From the NCBI GenBank assembly GCA_040007395.1, contig JBDTVG010000133.1, positions 1-7,655 on the forward strand: 7,655 nucleotides of DNA, in the 5' to 3' direction. The notes under the pieces are model-generated. The model was not told where the DNA came from. It worked only from the letters and a program-made list of their open reading frames with translations, and did not search any database. Below, piece by piece: positions 1-6,380 of the stretch (positions are counted from its first letter, which is position 1; the number at the start of each line of letters is the position of its first letter). This DNA comes from DATGFK01 sp040007395. Its GTDB lineage: Bacteria > Chloroflexota > Anaerolineae > Aggregatilineales > UBA2796. The position numbers were made by a program, and so were the translations under genes.

Positions 1-498
1 CGCATGGCAAATGGCCTTGTCGCTCTTGCGGTTGTAGCAGACTGGGCATTTCTTGATTGTGTAGGTATAGTGGTCGTCCTGTTCTTGGACTTCGCTAACC
101 TGATCGCTGAAGTTGGTGAAAATCGTCGCCATGGCGGGTAAGCCCATCTTGAGCTTGGCCCCTAATGGCAAGACCTTGAAAGCGAGGTCGCCCACGCCTG
201 CCAACGCACCGAAGTTCTTGAGACCCTGCGAAAAGCAAGCCCGTCCGGCACGCAGTGCCAAACCACGCCCGCCACGCGGCCCATACATATCTTCGAGCGC
301 CGCATTCAAAGCGGTAAAGTCGGCAAAATCGAATTGGCGCTCTAGGTTATCCGGGGGGTAATTATCGATGTAGTTTTGCAACCCGGCGAGATTCAAAATG
401 GCGTTCAAGCCATTCTTCCCCATCACGTCTTCCATCGCAGCGATATAGATGCGGGCGATCTTGTTGGGGTAAAACAGATTACTTTTTTCTGGCGGCAC
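1..498 (-). CDS. V4R-domain (4-vinyl reductase-like) protein, C-terminus cut by window edge
   Basis: 166 codons are visible and the frame is still open at base 1. The start is a GTG at 498-496, chosen because AGGGAGG (510-504) lies 5 bases upstream; no ATG fits. The visible part is a small alpha/beta domain ending in CPVCYNRKSDKAICH (residues 151-165), with Cys151, Cys154, Cys164 and His165. This Cys-rich stretch is typical of V4R domains, where it binds a metal near the C-terminal part of the fold. V4R domains bind small hydrophobic ligands; they occur in BchJ-type proteins and in regulators such as XylR/DmpR sensor domains, and are related to the TRAPP subunit Bet3. The gene lies 56 bases downstream of a Roadblock/LC7 gene in the same direction, so the two are probably co-transcribed. 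I infer a ligand- or metal-sensing partner of that protein. A role in bacteriochlorophyll synthesis is not supported by any neighbour. Confidence 0.75.
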   Translation of the reverse strand, partial: MPPEKSNLFYPNKIARIYIAAMEDVMGKNGLNAILNLAGLQNYIDNYPPDNLERQFDFADFTALNAALEDMYGPRGGRGLALRAGRACFSQGLKNFGALAGVGDLAFKVLPLGAKLKMGLPAMATIFTNFSDQVSEVQEQDDHYTYTIKKCPVCYNRKSDKAICHA

Positions 499-503
499 GC
501 AAG

Positions 504-510
504 CCTCCCT
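504..510 (-). promoter_or_regulatory. Ribosome binding site of the V4R gene
   Basis: AGGGAGG on the minus strand, 5 bases before the GTG at 498-496. This site decides the start, because the frame stays open upstream into the Roadblock gene and contains no ATG there. Confidence 0.7.
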
Positions 511-554
511 AGCTGTGTGACTGTGTAAGCAGATGTGAAACCAAGCGTGGCAAA

Positions 555-926
555 TTAGACAAGCTTTGCCAATTCTTTGACAGCGCGGCCCATGTCTAGG
601 AAGATCAGACCAAGTTTTGCCTGTTCGCGCGCCAGGACCGTCAGGACCGCTTCACTTCCGACAGACATCAGGATAACATATCCATGTTCACCTTTAACAT
701 ACACTTGATCGAGGTTGCCACGACCCAGTTCTCCGGCAATACGTTCACCGAGTGAAAGCATTGCGGCGGACATGGCGGAGACGCGGTCTTCCTCGATGTT
801 GGCCGGCATTGACGAAGCCATACTCAGGCCGTCAACACTGACGATTGCAGCGGCCTCTACGTCCGCCGAGCTTGCTTGTAAGTTCCGCAAGCTTTCCACC
901 AATTGTTCGGTTCGTGATTTAGCCAA
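555..926 (-). CDS. Roadblock/LC7 domain protein (MglB-like)
   Basis: This 123-residue protein is about the usual length of a single-domain bacterial Roadblock/LC7 protein. It begins with a helix (residues 4-18). The core strands follow: AAAIVSVDGLSMASSMP (26-42) and the pair around DQVYVKGEHGYVILMSV (73-89) and AVLTVLARE (93-101). A C-terminal helix (105-122) is rich in Leu and Lys. The pattern VxxDGLxxAS is characteristic of the family. Members form dimers and, like MglB, commonly act as GTPase-activating or scaffold partners of small Ras-like GTPases, or in bacterial signalling. No GTPase gene is visible here. The start is a TTG (926-924) with GAGGAG 7 bases upstream; no ATG lies near. It is probably the first gene of a unit with the downstream V4R gene, driven by the promoter at 1046-1074. 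Confidence 0.85.
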   Translation of the reverse strand: MAKSRTEQLVESLRNLQASSADVEAAAIVSVDGLSMASSMPANIEEDRVSAMSAAMLSLGERIAGELGRGNLDQVYVKGEHGYVILMSVGSEAVLTVLAREQAKLGLIFLDMGRAVKELAKLV

Positions 927-933
927 CGCTAAT

Positions 934-939
934 CTCCTC
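934..939 (-). promoter_or_regulatory. Ribosome binding site for the TTG start of the Roadblock gene
   Basis: GAGGAG on the minus strand with a 7-base spacer before TTG at 926-924. It supports the unusual TTG start. Confidence 0.75.
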
Positions 940-1045
940 GGTTATGCACTCGGATTCGCGCCCATACCGGTTATGCGTCTGTCCGAAGTCGGACTGTTTG
1001 GTTAAGACTCCGTCGGGGGGAGTGATACTGTCCGCCTAGCGTGGT

Positions 1046-1074
1046 ACTCTATCACAGCGGTATAGCATTGTCAA
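1046..1074 (-). promoter_or_regulatory. Sigma70-type promoter for the Roadblock-V4R unit
   Basis: On the minus strand there is a perfect -35 TTGACA (1074-1069), a 17-base spacer, and a -10 TAGAGT (1051-1046, 4 of 6 matches to TATAAT). Transcription should begin near 1039, giving a 5' leader of roughly 110 bases before the TTG start. It is the best-matching promoter in the window. Confidence 0.7.
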
Positions 1075-1094
1075 GCAAACGATGCTCCCCCTCG

Positions 1095-1114
1095 ACACGG
1101 CGTTAAACCCGTGT
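1095..1114. promoter_or_regulatory. 20-base dyad upstream of the promoter, candidate operator
   Basis: ACACGG (1095-1100) and CCGTGT (1109-1114) are perfect inverted arms. The central TTAA also pairs, so 8 of 10 symmetric pairs match. It lies 20 bases upstream of the -35 element, the place an activator or upstream-bound repressor would occupy. It could also be chance, since no second copy is visible. Confidence 0.35.
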
Positions 1115-1249
1115 TCAGTCTACGCCCAATCGATGATGATCGCAAACCGCATACACACTATTATAAAGCCGATTCAAGTCTGGCGAAATAGTATTAGACG
1201 AAATTAGCATACAATTGTGAGACGATCCGCGAAAGAAACCTGACACAAA

Positions 1250-1279
1250 CCCGTCATAGTGCGGCTTGGTCTTGACGGG
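1250..1279 (-). terminator. Possible weak terminator after the beta-propeller gene
   Basis: On the minus strand, CCCGTCA (1279-1273) and TGACGGG (1256-1250) form a perfect 7-base stem with a 16-base loop, beginning 8 bases after the stop codon and followed by TTTGTGTC. The long loop and interrupted T tract make it weaker than a textbook Rho-independent terminator. Confidence 0.4.
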
Positions 1280-1287
1280 ATTAACGG

Positions 1288-2589
1288 TCAATCACAGTTT
1301 ACCCACTCAATTGTATTGAATTTAACGCGACCCAAAGACGAATGCGATGGGGTACTACCATTGCCTCCATCCAAATAAGTGCCCGTTTCCGTCAATATAG
1401 CGACAGACTGGTTGTCTGGCGAGCTTCGTATGGCAATGTCCTGCTTGGTTGTCAGTAAAAGCTGCTCCTTGCGTGTAGCGACGTTATATCGCACAACATC
1501 GTAAGTACCCTGTGGGTTGCTGCGAACATAAACAATAGCTTTTTCATCGCGAGTCCATACATGCCCTGCCCCGCGAATAAATTCAGGTGCTACAATAACT
1601 GATATCACGACTTCGCCAAGCGATAGATGAGTAGTCCCATCTACGCTAAAAATGTCGAGGAGTGCCCTATCAGCTTGCTGTAGTCTGCTAACAATGGCAA
1701 TATAGTTGCCGTCGGGAGACCAGTAAGGGAATTGATTAACGTAGAGATTCGTTGGCGACAGATCGAAACGCCGGAACACGGCTTCATCCAGTGAAAGAAT
1801 CACCAATTGCCGCTTCGCTGTACCTCCGCCAGTGAAGTAAGCGAGTTTATGCCCTTGTTTTGACCAAACCACGTCGGATGGGTAAGGCGAATCCGCACCT
1901 TGAAATGGGACATAATTAGGGGTAGCGATAGGTGCCGGTACCCCTAAATTGATGGGCTGTAGGTCGGGCACAGTCCACACACTGAGGTTGATCAACGACT
2001 GCTGACCCAATTCGAGGGCAAGGTATTTGTTATCAGTTGACCAGCCACCAAAACTCATTCCCCAAATATCTGTCGGCAGTTCTCCCTGCTGTTTTTGGAT
2101 ACCATTCAAGCCAGCAAAGGCAATATACTTCAGAGTCGGTGATCCTCCCCAATAATAGGCGATCCAATGGCTATCTGGCGACCAGCTTATCTCGACTGCA
2201 TTCCTGTAAGGCGCATAAGTGATATGCCCAAATGAATTATCAGTTTCGGCTGGCTCAACATGCAGCTTAGACATTTTAGTAGGGTCAACCCCTACAATTA
2301 ATTCGAGGGATGCTATATATCTCCCGTCTGGCGATATCTTACCATCTTTGGAAAATATTGCAGACATAGTTTGGGGCAGTGGCTCTGGCTTCTTAACCCT
2401 AAAGGTCCTTCCGAAATCAACATCGAGGAAACTCAATTGACCCTCATCAAGCTGCAAACAACTATGGGCAGACGCTCCCCCACCTCTTACGGCAATCACA
2501 ACTCCGATGGTTAGCGCCAACACAACCACTGAGCCAAAAGTAAATCGATATATCAGCGGTATAGGAGGCATTTTCCTATGTTTTGTCAT
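1288..2589 (-). CDS. Membrane-anchored TolB/PD40-type seven-repeat beta-propeller protein
   Basis: This 433-residue protein has a basic N-terminus (MTKHRK) and a hydrophobic segment at about 14-35, reading as a signal anchor or uncleaved signal peptide. The bulk is therefore probably extracytoplasmic. The rest shows seven related motifs of the SPDG-x-x-IA type: 85-94, 136-147, 182-193, 241-255, 289-302, 344-357 and 388-403, about 45-60 residues apart. This is the PD40/WD40-like repeat of TolB-family propellers, and seven repeats fit a seven-bladed propeller. No enzymatic domain or protease triad is seen, so a binding or scaffolding role is inferred; the ligand is unknown. The only cysteines, Cys44 and Cys432, flank the propeller. 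The ATG at 2589 follows GGGG at 6 bases; a second Met at residue 7 is possible. The gene lies 38 bases after the dehydrogenase. Part of it is richer in A+T than the genes to its right. Confidence 0.75.
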   Translation of the reverse strand: MTKHRKMPPIPLIYRFTFGSVVVLALTIGVVIAVRGGGASAHSCLQLDEGQLSFLDVDFGRTFRVKKPEPLPQTMSAIFSKDGKISPDGRYIASLELIVGVDPTKMSKLHVEPAETDNSFGHITYAPYRNAVEISWSPDSHWIAYYWGGSPTLKYIAFAGLNGIQKQQGELPTDIWGMSFGGWSTDNKYLALELGQQSLINLSVWTVPDLQPINLGVPAPIATPNYVPFQGADSPYPSDVVWSKQGHKLAYFTGGGTAKRQLVILSLDEAVFRRFDLSPTNLYVNQFPYWSPDGNYIAIVSRLQQADRALLDIFSVDGTTHLSLGEVVISVIVAPEFIRGAGHVWTRDEKAIVYVRSNPQGTYDVVRYNVATRKEQLLLTTKQDIAIRSSPDNQSVAILTETGTYLDGGNGSTPSHSSLGRVKFNTIEWVNCD

Positions 2590-2627
2590 GAGTTACCCCA
2601 TACCTACCCAATGGCTGCCCGCAGAAT

Positions 2628-3653
2628 CTAATAACCCCGTGTGCGATCTACGCGGTTGAGCAGTTCCCGTTTGCTCAGGTAACGTTCCAGATTCTCGATA
2701 AAAACTTCGGCGGCTGACTCGTGATAGTGGTTCGTATTCCCCCCCAGATGCGGGCTGATGATGACATTTTCCAGCTTCCACAATGGGCTTGAGGAAGGCA
2801 GCGGTTCCTGCACGAACACATCCAAGGCTGCCCCGGCGATCTGCTCCGCTTGCAGTGCTTTGATCAGCGCATCCTCATCGACGACACCGCCGCGTGCCAT
2901 GTTGATCAGAAAGGCAGTTTTCTTCATTGCCGCCAGCACATTTTGATTGATCAAGCCTTTGGTGGCTTCTGTCAACGGGACAATGACCACTACAAAATCG
3001 CACAGTGCCACCATCGATTGAGTCGCTTCCGGCGGATAGAGCCGTTCAACCAATGCTATATCAGGATCGCCAATACCGGGTTCTGTATAGCTGTTGTTTG
3101 GCGCGGGATTCATCACGGTGCGCCGTGTGGCAAGGATCGTCATGCCGAAGGTGTGCGCCACCCGTGCAATCTCTCGCCCGATGTTGCCATAACCTAGAAT
3201 ACCCAGTGTTGACCCACGAAGTTCAACAGGCACTAAAAGATTATTGCGATCCGCAGGCCACTCGCTTTTCTGTTGCAGTCGTTGCAGGGTCGGCAGCTTA
3301 CGGGCTAACGCCAGCATCATCGTGAAGGTGAATTCTGCCATCGTCGTGGCATGGATACCACTGGTCGTTGTCAGGATAATATCTTCGTCGGCAAACAGTG
3401 GTTGCGCCAATAGCCCTTCGACCCCTGCCGAATGACTCTGTACCCAGAACAAACGCGGCACGCTTTCCGGCTCCGGGAGAATGTGACCAGTATACAGAAT
3501 ATCCACGTTTGCCCAGACTTCCGCCGGGATCTCGCTAGTAGATTTAACTACCTTGCGCGTAAACTTCAGGCGGGGCGAAATTGCTTTTAGCCGATCCATA
3601 ATGGCATCGCTGAAATCCATCAGAATTAGGACGTTGAGTGTATCTTCCATCAT
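2628..3653 (-). CDS. D-isomer specific 2-hydroxyacid dehydrogenase
   Basis: 341 residues, the usual length for the family. These cytoplasmic enzymes interconvert 2-hydroxyacids and 2-ketoacids using NAD(P)H. The Rossmann nucleotide-binding motif GYGNIG is at 154-159, and the catalytic residues are visible: Arg254 in NMARGG, Glu283 in VQEP and His302 in SPHLGG. After the second strand the sequence reads ILATRRT (173-179), with arginines and no acidic residue. In this family that favours NADP(H) over NAD(H), as in glyoxylate/hydroxypyruvate reductases. A loop at about 180-212, rich in Pro, Asn and Glu, is longer than in typical members. The start is one of two adjacent ATGs (3653 or 3650): an in-frame TGA two codons upstream excludes anything earlier, and no Shine-Dalgarno site is evident. 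It heads a likely unit with the propeller gene. The substrate cannot be told from sequence. Confidence 0.9.
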   Translation of the reverse strand: MMEDTLNVLILMDFSDAIMDRLKAISPRLKFTRKVVKSTSEIPAEVWANVDILYTGHILPEPESVPRLFWVQSHSAGVEGLLAQPLFADEDIILTTTSGIHATTMAEFTFTMMLALARKLPTLQRLQQKSEWPADRNNLLVPVELRGSTLGILGYGNIGREIARVAHTFGMTILATRRTVMNPAPNNSYTEPGIGDPDIALVERLYPPEATQSMVALCDFVVVIVPLTEATKGLINQNVLAAMKKTAFLINMARGGVVDEDALIKALQAEQIAGAALDVFVQEPLPSSSPLWKLENVIISPHLGGNTNHYHESAAEVFIENLERYLSKRELLNRVDRTRGY

Positions 3654-3694
3654 TGTTCACGCACACCGCTGCTACGCTCACACAATCAACCTCA

Positions 3695-3737
3695 CAAAAC
3701 AATCGGGATATTTCGCGGGTCAGACGCAATATCCCGA
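3695..3737 (-). terminator. Rho-independent terminator-like stem-loop downstream of recA
   Basis: On the minus strand, TCGGGATATT (3737-3728) and AATATCCCGA (3712-3703) form a perfect 10-base stem around a 15-base loop that can add an inner GCG/CGC pairing. It is followed by TTGTTTTG (3702-3695). It lies about 100 bases after the recA stop and about 40 bases before the dehydrogenase start. It most likely ends recA transcription; an attenuator or operator for the dehydrogenase is an alternative. Confidence 0.65.
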
Positions 3738-3835
3738 CAGAAGGTTTGTAGCAGAGGAGTGCGCGTTGGCTCCTTCCAGTTGCCGCAGAAATGCTGTTAG
3801 CGAAATGTAGGTGTCAAAAGCAATGTAAAACGACT

Positions 3836-4855
3836 CTATTTGGCTTTGACGGCGGGTTGTTCGGCAACCACGTTATTTTGCGTGCGGATCGCCATTTCGA
3901 TCTCCTGAGCCACCGCCGGATTCGCTTTCAGGAATTCCTTCGAGGCTTCGCGACCTTGCCCCAGCAACCCACCATTGTAACGGTAGAATGCGCCCCTCTT
4001 CTCGATAATCTCCATTGCCGCGCCGATGTCCAGAATATCGCCTACTTTGCTAATGCCCTCAGCAAACATAATGTCGAATTCGGCCTCGCGGAAGGGTGGC
4101 GCAACCTTATTCTTGGTTACACGAATGCGCGTGCGATTGCCTGTTTCGTCTGTCCCCGCCTTGATGCCCTGAATGCGCCGGATGTCGAGGCGCATCGTGG
4201 CGTAGAACTTGAGCGCCCGTCCACCAGTGGTCGTTTCTGGGTTGCCGTACATCACTCCGATCTTCTCGCGCAACTGGTTTGTAAAGATCATCACGCAGTT
4301 CGAGTGTTTGATCGCGCCCGCCAGTTTACGCAGTGCTTGACTCATCAGGCGGGCTTGCAGCCCCATGTGGCTGTCACCCATCTCACCTTCGATCTCGGCT
4401 CTGGGGACGAGGGCTGCCACACTATCCAGCACAATCACATCGAACACACCGGAACGTACCAGCGCCTCGCAGATTTCGAGCGCTTGTTCAGCGGTATCGG
4501 GCTGCGAAACGTACAAGTTATTCACATCAACCCCGATCTTCGCCGCATAGATCGGATCGAGCGCGTGTTCCAGATCGAGAATAGCGGCAAGTCCCCCTAG
4601 CTTTTGCGCCTCCGCGATCACGTGCAAGCAGACTGTGGTCTTGCCCGAACTTTCTGGTCCGTAAATTTCTGTGATCCGACCACGCGCAATGCCGCCTACC
4701 CCTGTTGCAATGTCCAACGCAAGCGATCCCGATGGGATCACCTGTACTTGTAAATGTTGTGCATCCCCCAAACGGAGTACCGTACCGTCGCCAAACCGTT
4801 TGGTTAATTCTTGTAAAGCTGCGTCTAGCGCTTTGTGCCGTCCATCATCGGGCAT
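3836..4855 (-). CDS. recA: RecA recombinase
   Basis: 339 residues. RecA forms ATP-dependent filaments on single-stranded DNA, catalyses strand exchange, and stimulates LexA self-cleavage in the SOS response. Numbering is collinear with E. coli RecA: Walker A GPESSGKT (66-73, Lys72), catalytic Glu96 in LEHALDP, adenine-contacting Tyr103, Walker B VIVLD (140-144), loop L1 around EGEMGDSHMG (156-165), sensor Gln194 in FTNQLR, GNPETTTGG (204-212) in loop L2, Phe217 at the subunit interface, and Lys248 and Lys250 in TKNK. All key catalytic residues are present. Deviations are FGDG instead of FGKG (21-24), Leu95 before Glu96 where Ala is usual, and Phe264 where E. coli has Tyr. The C-terminal tail after about residue 324 is short and ends AVKAK, lacking the acidic run seen in E. 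coli. The ATG start has GAGGAA 8 bases upstream. It is probably transcribed alone. Confidence 0.97.
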   Translation of the reverse strand: MPDDGRHKALDAALQELTKRFGDGTVLRLGDAQHLQVQVIPSGSLALDIATGVGGIARGRITEIYGPESSGKTTVCLHVIAEAQKLGGLAAILDLEHALDPIYAAKIGVDVNNLYVSQPDTAEQALEICEALVRSGVFDVIVLDSVAALVPRAEIEGEMGDSHMGLQARLMSQALRKLAGAIKHSNCVMIFTNQLREKIGVMYGNPETTTGGRALKFYATMRLDIRRIQGIKAGTDETGNRTRIRVTKNKVAPPFREAEFDIMFAEGISKVGDILDIGAAMEIIEKRGAFYRYNGGLLGQGREASKEFLKANPAVAQEIEMAIRTQNNVVAEQPAVKAK

Positions 4856-4863
4856 ACTACACG

Positions 4864-4869
4864 TTCCTC
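4864..4869 (-). promoter_or_regulatory. Ribosome binding site of recA
   Basis: GAGGAA on the minus strand, 8 bases before the ATG at 4855-4853. It supports this start. Confidence 0.6.
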
Positions 4870-4911
4870 GTCAAACTGATGTCTGCTTATTTCTACTGAC
4901 TCCATCTGGCG

Positions 4912-4940
4912 AGTCTACTGCGAATTGAGCGCTAAGGCAA
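4912..4940 (-). promoter_or_regulatory. Candidate recA promoter
   Basis: On the minus strand, TTGCCT (4940-4935, 4 of 6 matches to TTGACA), a 17-base spacer, and TAGACT (4917-4912, 4 of 6 matches to TATAAT). It lies between the decarboxylase stop and the recA start. A 5-base inverted repeat, GACTC with GAGTC separated by 8 bases (4898-4915), overlaps the -10 and the expected start site and could be an operator. No recognisable E. coli-type (CTGT-N8-ACAG) or Bacillus-type (GAAC-N4-GTTC) LexA box is present. Confidence 0.45.
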
Positions 4941-4996
4941 TTAGACAATTTCTAGCCAATTCACAGTCAGTTTGTGTAGTTGTGCGCTGATGAGCG

Positions 4997-6352
4997 TTAA
5001 TGAGCCTTCTCACGGGATGCGATGCGTAACATGGCCTCAAGGCTTTGCTCGACATCGGCTTCGGTGGTTGCCCACGACGACACGCTGATCCGCATGGCGG
5101 TGTGGCCTTGCCAGACTGTGCCGCCGCACCAACACGTACCATCCTTCTGGATTTCTGAGATAACATGCAAGGTTGTTTCCGCATCACCAAAGGAAACCAA
5201 CACCTGATTAAGCTCGACATCGTTGAGAATTTGATAGCCTGCTGCGCTCAATCCCTCAGCAAAGCGAGTCGCATAACGGCAGTTGCGCTCGATCAGATCA
5301 GCGAGGCCGCTGCGTCCTAGCGATTTCAAGGCTGCCCAAATCTCGATACCGCGTGCTTTGCGGGATAGCTCCGGCGTAAACTGGGACGGTTCACGCTGAT
5401 CGCTTTGTGGCAAATAGGCGGCAGTTACGGTCATCGCATCATGCAACACTTTGGGATCGCGCACGAAAGCGAGGCCGCTGTCATAAGGGACATTCAACCA
5501 CTTATGCCCGTCCGTTGCCCATGAATCAGCTTGATCGATCCCGGCGGTGAGATGTGCCCGCTGCGGAGCCGCTGCTGCCCACAGGCCAAACGCCCCGTCA
5601 ACGTGAACCCATGCCTCGGCTGGATGAGCCACTTCGCATATCTGCTGGATCGGGTCAAATGCGCCCGTATTCACGTTACCCGCTTGTGTGCAAATAATCG
5701 TCGGGCCAGAGATTTTCGGCAGCGCGTCAACCCGCATTCGTCCTTGATCGTCCACAGGAACCGAGATCACACGCTTACGCCCAAACCCAATCAACCCCAA
5801 CGCTTTAAACAGTGTCGAATGTCCTTCACCGCCCACAATCACGGTAATAGGTGGCGCTCCGAACAGACCATCACTTTCGACATCCCAGCCAACATTAGCC
5901 AGAACGCTGTGGCGTGCTGCCGCCAGTGATGTAAAGTTTGCCATCGTTGCGCCCGTAACAAAGCCTGCACCTGTCCCCGGTGGCAGTCCCAACGCCTCGA
6001 CCATCCAGCGCAGCGCGATCTGTTCCAACGCGGCGGCAATGGGGCTGATTGCCAACAACCCCCCATTCTGATCCCATGTATCGGCTAACCAACTCGCCGC
6101 CAATGCCGCAGGCAGTGACCCACCGATTACAAAGCCGAAGAAACGCCGACCTGTCGAAGCAAGTGTCGCTGGCGATCCGATTTCATCGAGCAGCGCGATA
6201 ACCTTTTCGGGGTCAGCGGGATCATTGGGCAGAGGCAAATCGAGTTCCGCTAGTCGAGCAAGCGCGGCGGGTGTGGGCGCAACAGAACGATTTTCCAGCC
6301 CTTCGAGATAGTGAATGGCGCGTTCTGCGGTTGCCTGTAAAAGAGTACTCAT
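4997..6352 (-). CDS. PLP-dependent group II amino acid decarboxylase (aromatic amino acid decarboxylase-like)
   Basis: This 451-residue protein is slightly shorter than typical aromatic-L-amino acid decarboxylases (about 470-490). The fold-type I PLP site is clear: phosphate-binding TGATMANF (133-140), ring-stacking His178 in EGHST, Asp252 in HVDGAFG pairing with the pyridine nitrogen, and Lys284 in DGHKWLNVPYDSG, which forms the Schiff base. The N-terminal part (1-100) includes RFFGFVIGGSLPAALAASWLAD, the substrate-channel region of these enzymes. The family removes the alpha-carboxyl group of amino acids to give amines. Substrate (aromatic amino acid, glutamate or diaminobutyrate) is not decided by sequence, and some relatives act as aldehyde synthases or lyases. 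The ATG start has AGGAAG 5 bases upstream. It lies 86 bases after the FGE-like gene and is probably co-transcribed with it unless the palindrome between them interrupts. Confidence 0.88.
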   Translation of the reverse strand: MSTLLQATAERAIHYLEGLENRSVAPTPAALARLAELDLPLPNDPADPEKVIALLDEIGSPATLASTGRRFFGFVIGGSLPAALAASWLADTWDQNGGLLAISPIAAALEQIALRWMVEALGLPPGTGAGFVTGATMANFTSLAAARHSVLANVGWDVESDGLFGAPPITVIVGGEGHSTLFKALGLIGFGRKRVISVPVDDQGRMRVDALPKISGPTIICTQAGNVNTGAFDPIQQICEVAHPAEAWVHVDGAFGLWAAAAPQRAHLTAGIDQADSWATDGHKWLNVPYDSGLAFVRDPKVLHDAMTVTAAYLPQSDQREPSQFTPELSRKARGIEIWAALKSLGRSGLADLIERNCRYATRFAEGLSAAGYQILNDVELNQVLVSFGDAETTLHVISEIQKDGTCWCGGTVWQGHTAMRISVSSWATTEADVEQSLEAMLRIASREKAH

Positions 6353-6357
6353 ATTTT

Positions 6358-6363
6358 CTTCCT
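6358..6363 (-). promoter_or_regulatory. Ribosome binding site of the decarboxylase
   Basis: AGGAAG on the minus strand, 5 bases before the ATG at 6352-6350. It confirms the start. Confidence 0.65.
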
Positions 6364-6380
6364 ATCATATTCAGGATCAA

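Larger units (their letters stand above)
927..1287. other. 361-base intergenic regulatory region upstream of the Roadblock gene
   Basis: No gene is visible here on either strand. Reading on the minus strand from the right, it holds a weak terminator-like stem-loop (1250-1279), an isolated TATAAT (1165-1160) without a matching -35, a 20-base dyad (1095-1114), a good sigma70-type promoter (1046-1074), and a leader of roughly 110 bases. The leader has a small hairpin (GTCCG with CGGAC, 981-994) and a 9-base direct repeat, GCATAACCG, at 976-968 and 947-939. The second copy lies directly next to the Shine-Dalgarno site. Confidence 0.6.

Noticed and set aside
1..498. Bacteriochlorophyll 4-vinyl reductase (BchJ) assignment
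   Set aside because: Only the generic V4R domain is visible, and no pigment-synthesis gene is in the window; the Roadblock neighbour points to signalling.
1160..1165. TATAAT on the minus strand as a second promoter for the Roadblock gene
   Set aside because: The hexamer at the expected -35 position (TTTCGC) is poor; the promoter at 1046-1074 is much better.
3812..3817. Perfect TTGACA on the minus strand downstream of recA as a dehydrogenase promoter
   Set aside because: No acceptable -10 occurs at 16-18 bases (17 gives GCATTT), and the stem-loop at 3703-3737 lies between it and the gene.
3791..4600. Long open frame on the plus strand (269 codons)
   Set aside because: It lies almost wholly antisense to recA, has no recognisable domain, and reads as a shadow of recA codon bias.
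4923..4961. Four AATT sequences clustered upstream of recA
   Set aside because: Spacings (16, 8, 11) are irregular and the motif is only four bases, so it is explained by an A+T-rich promoter region.
4915..5220. Open frame on the minus strand between the decarboxylase and recA
   Set aside because: Most of it overlaps the 3' end of the decarboxylase in another frame, its sequence is low-complexity-like, and it shows no family features.
6364..6369. TATGAT on the minus strand as a -10 for the decarboxylase
   Set aside because: Transcription would start at about 6357, cutting off the Shine-Dalgarno site at 6358-6363, and there is no good -35.
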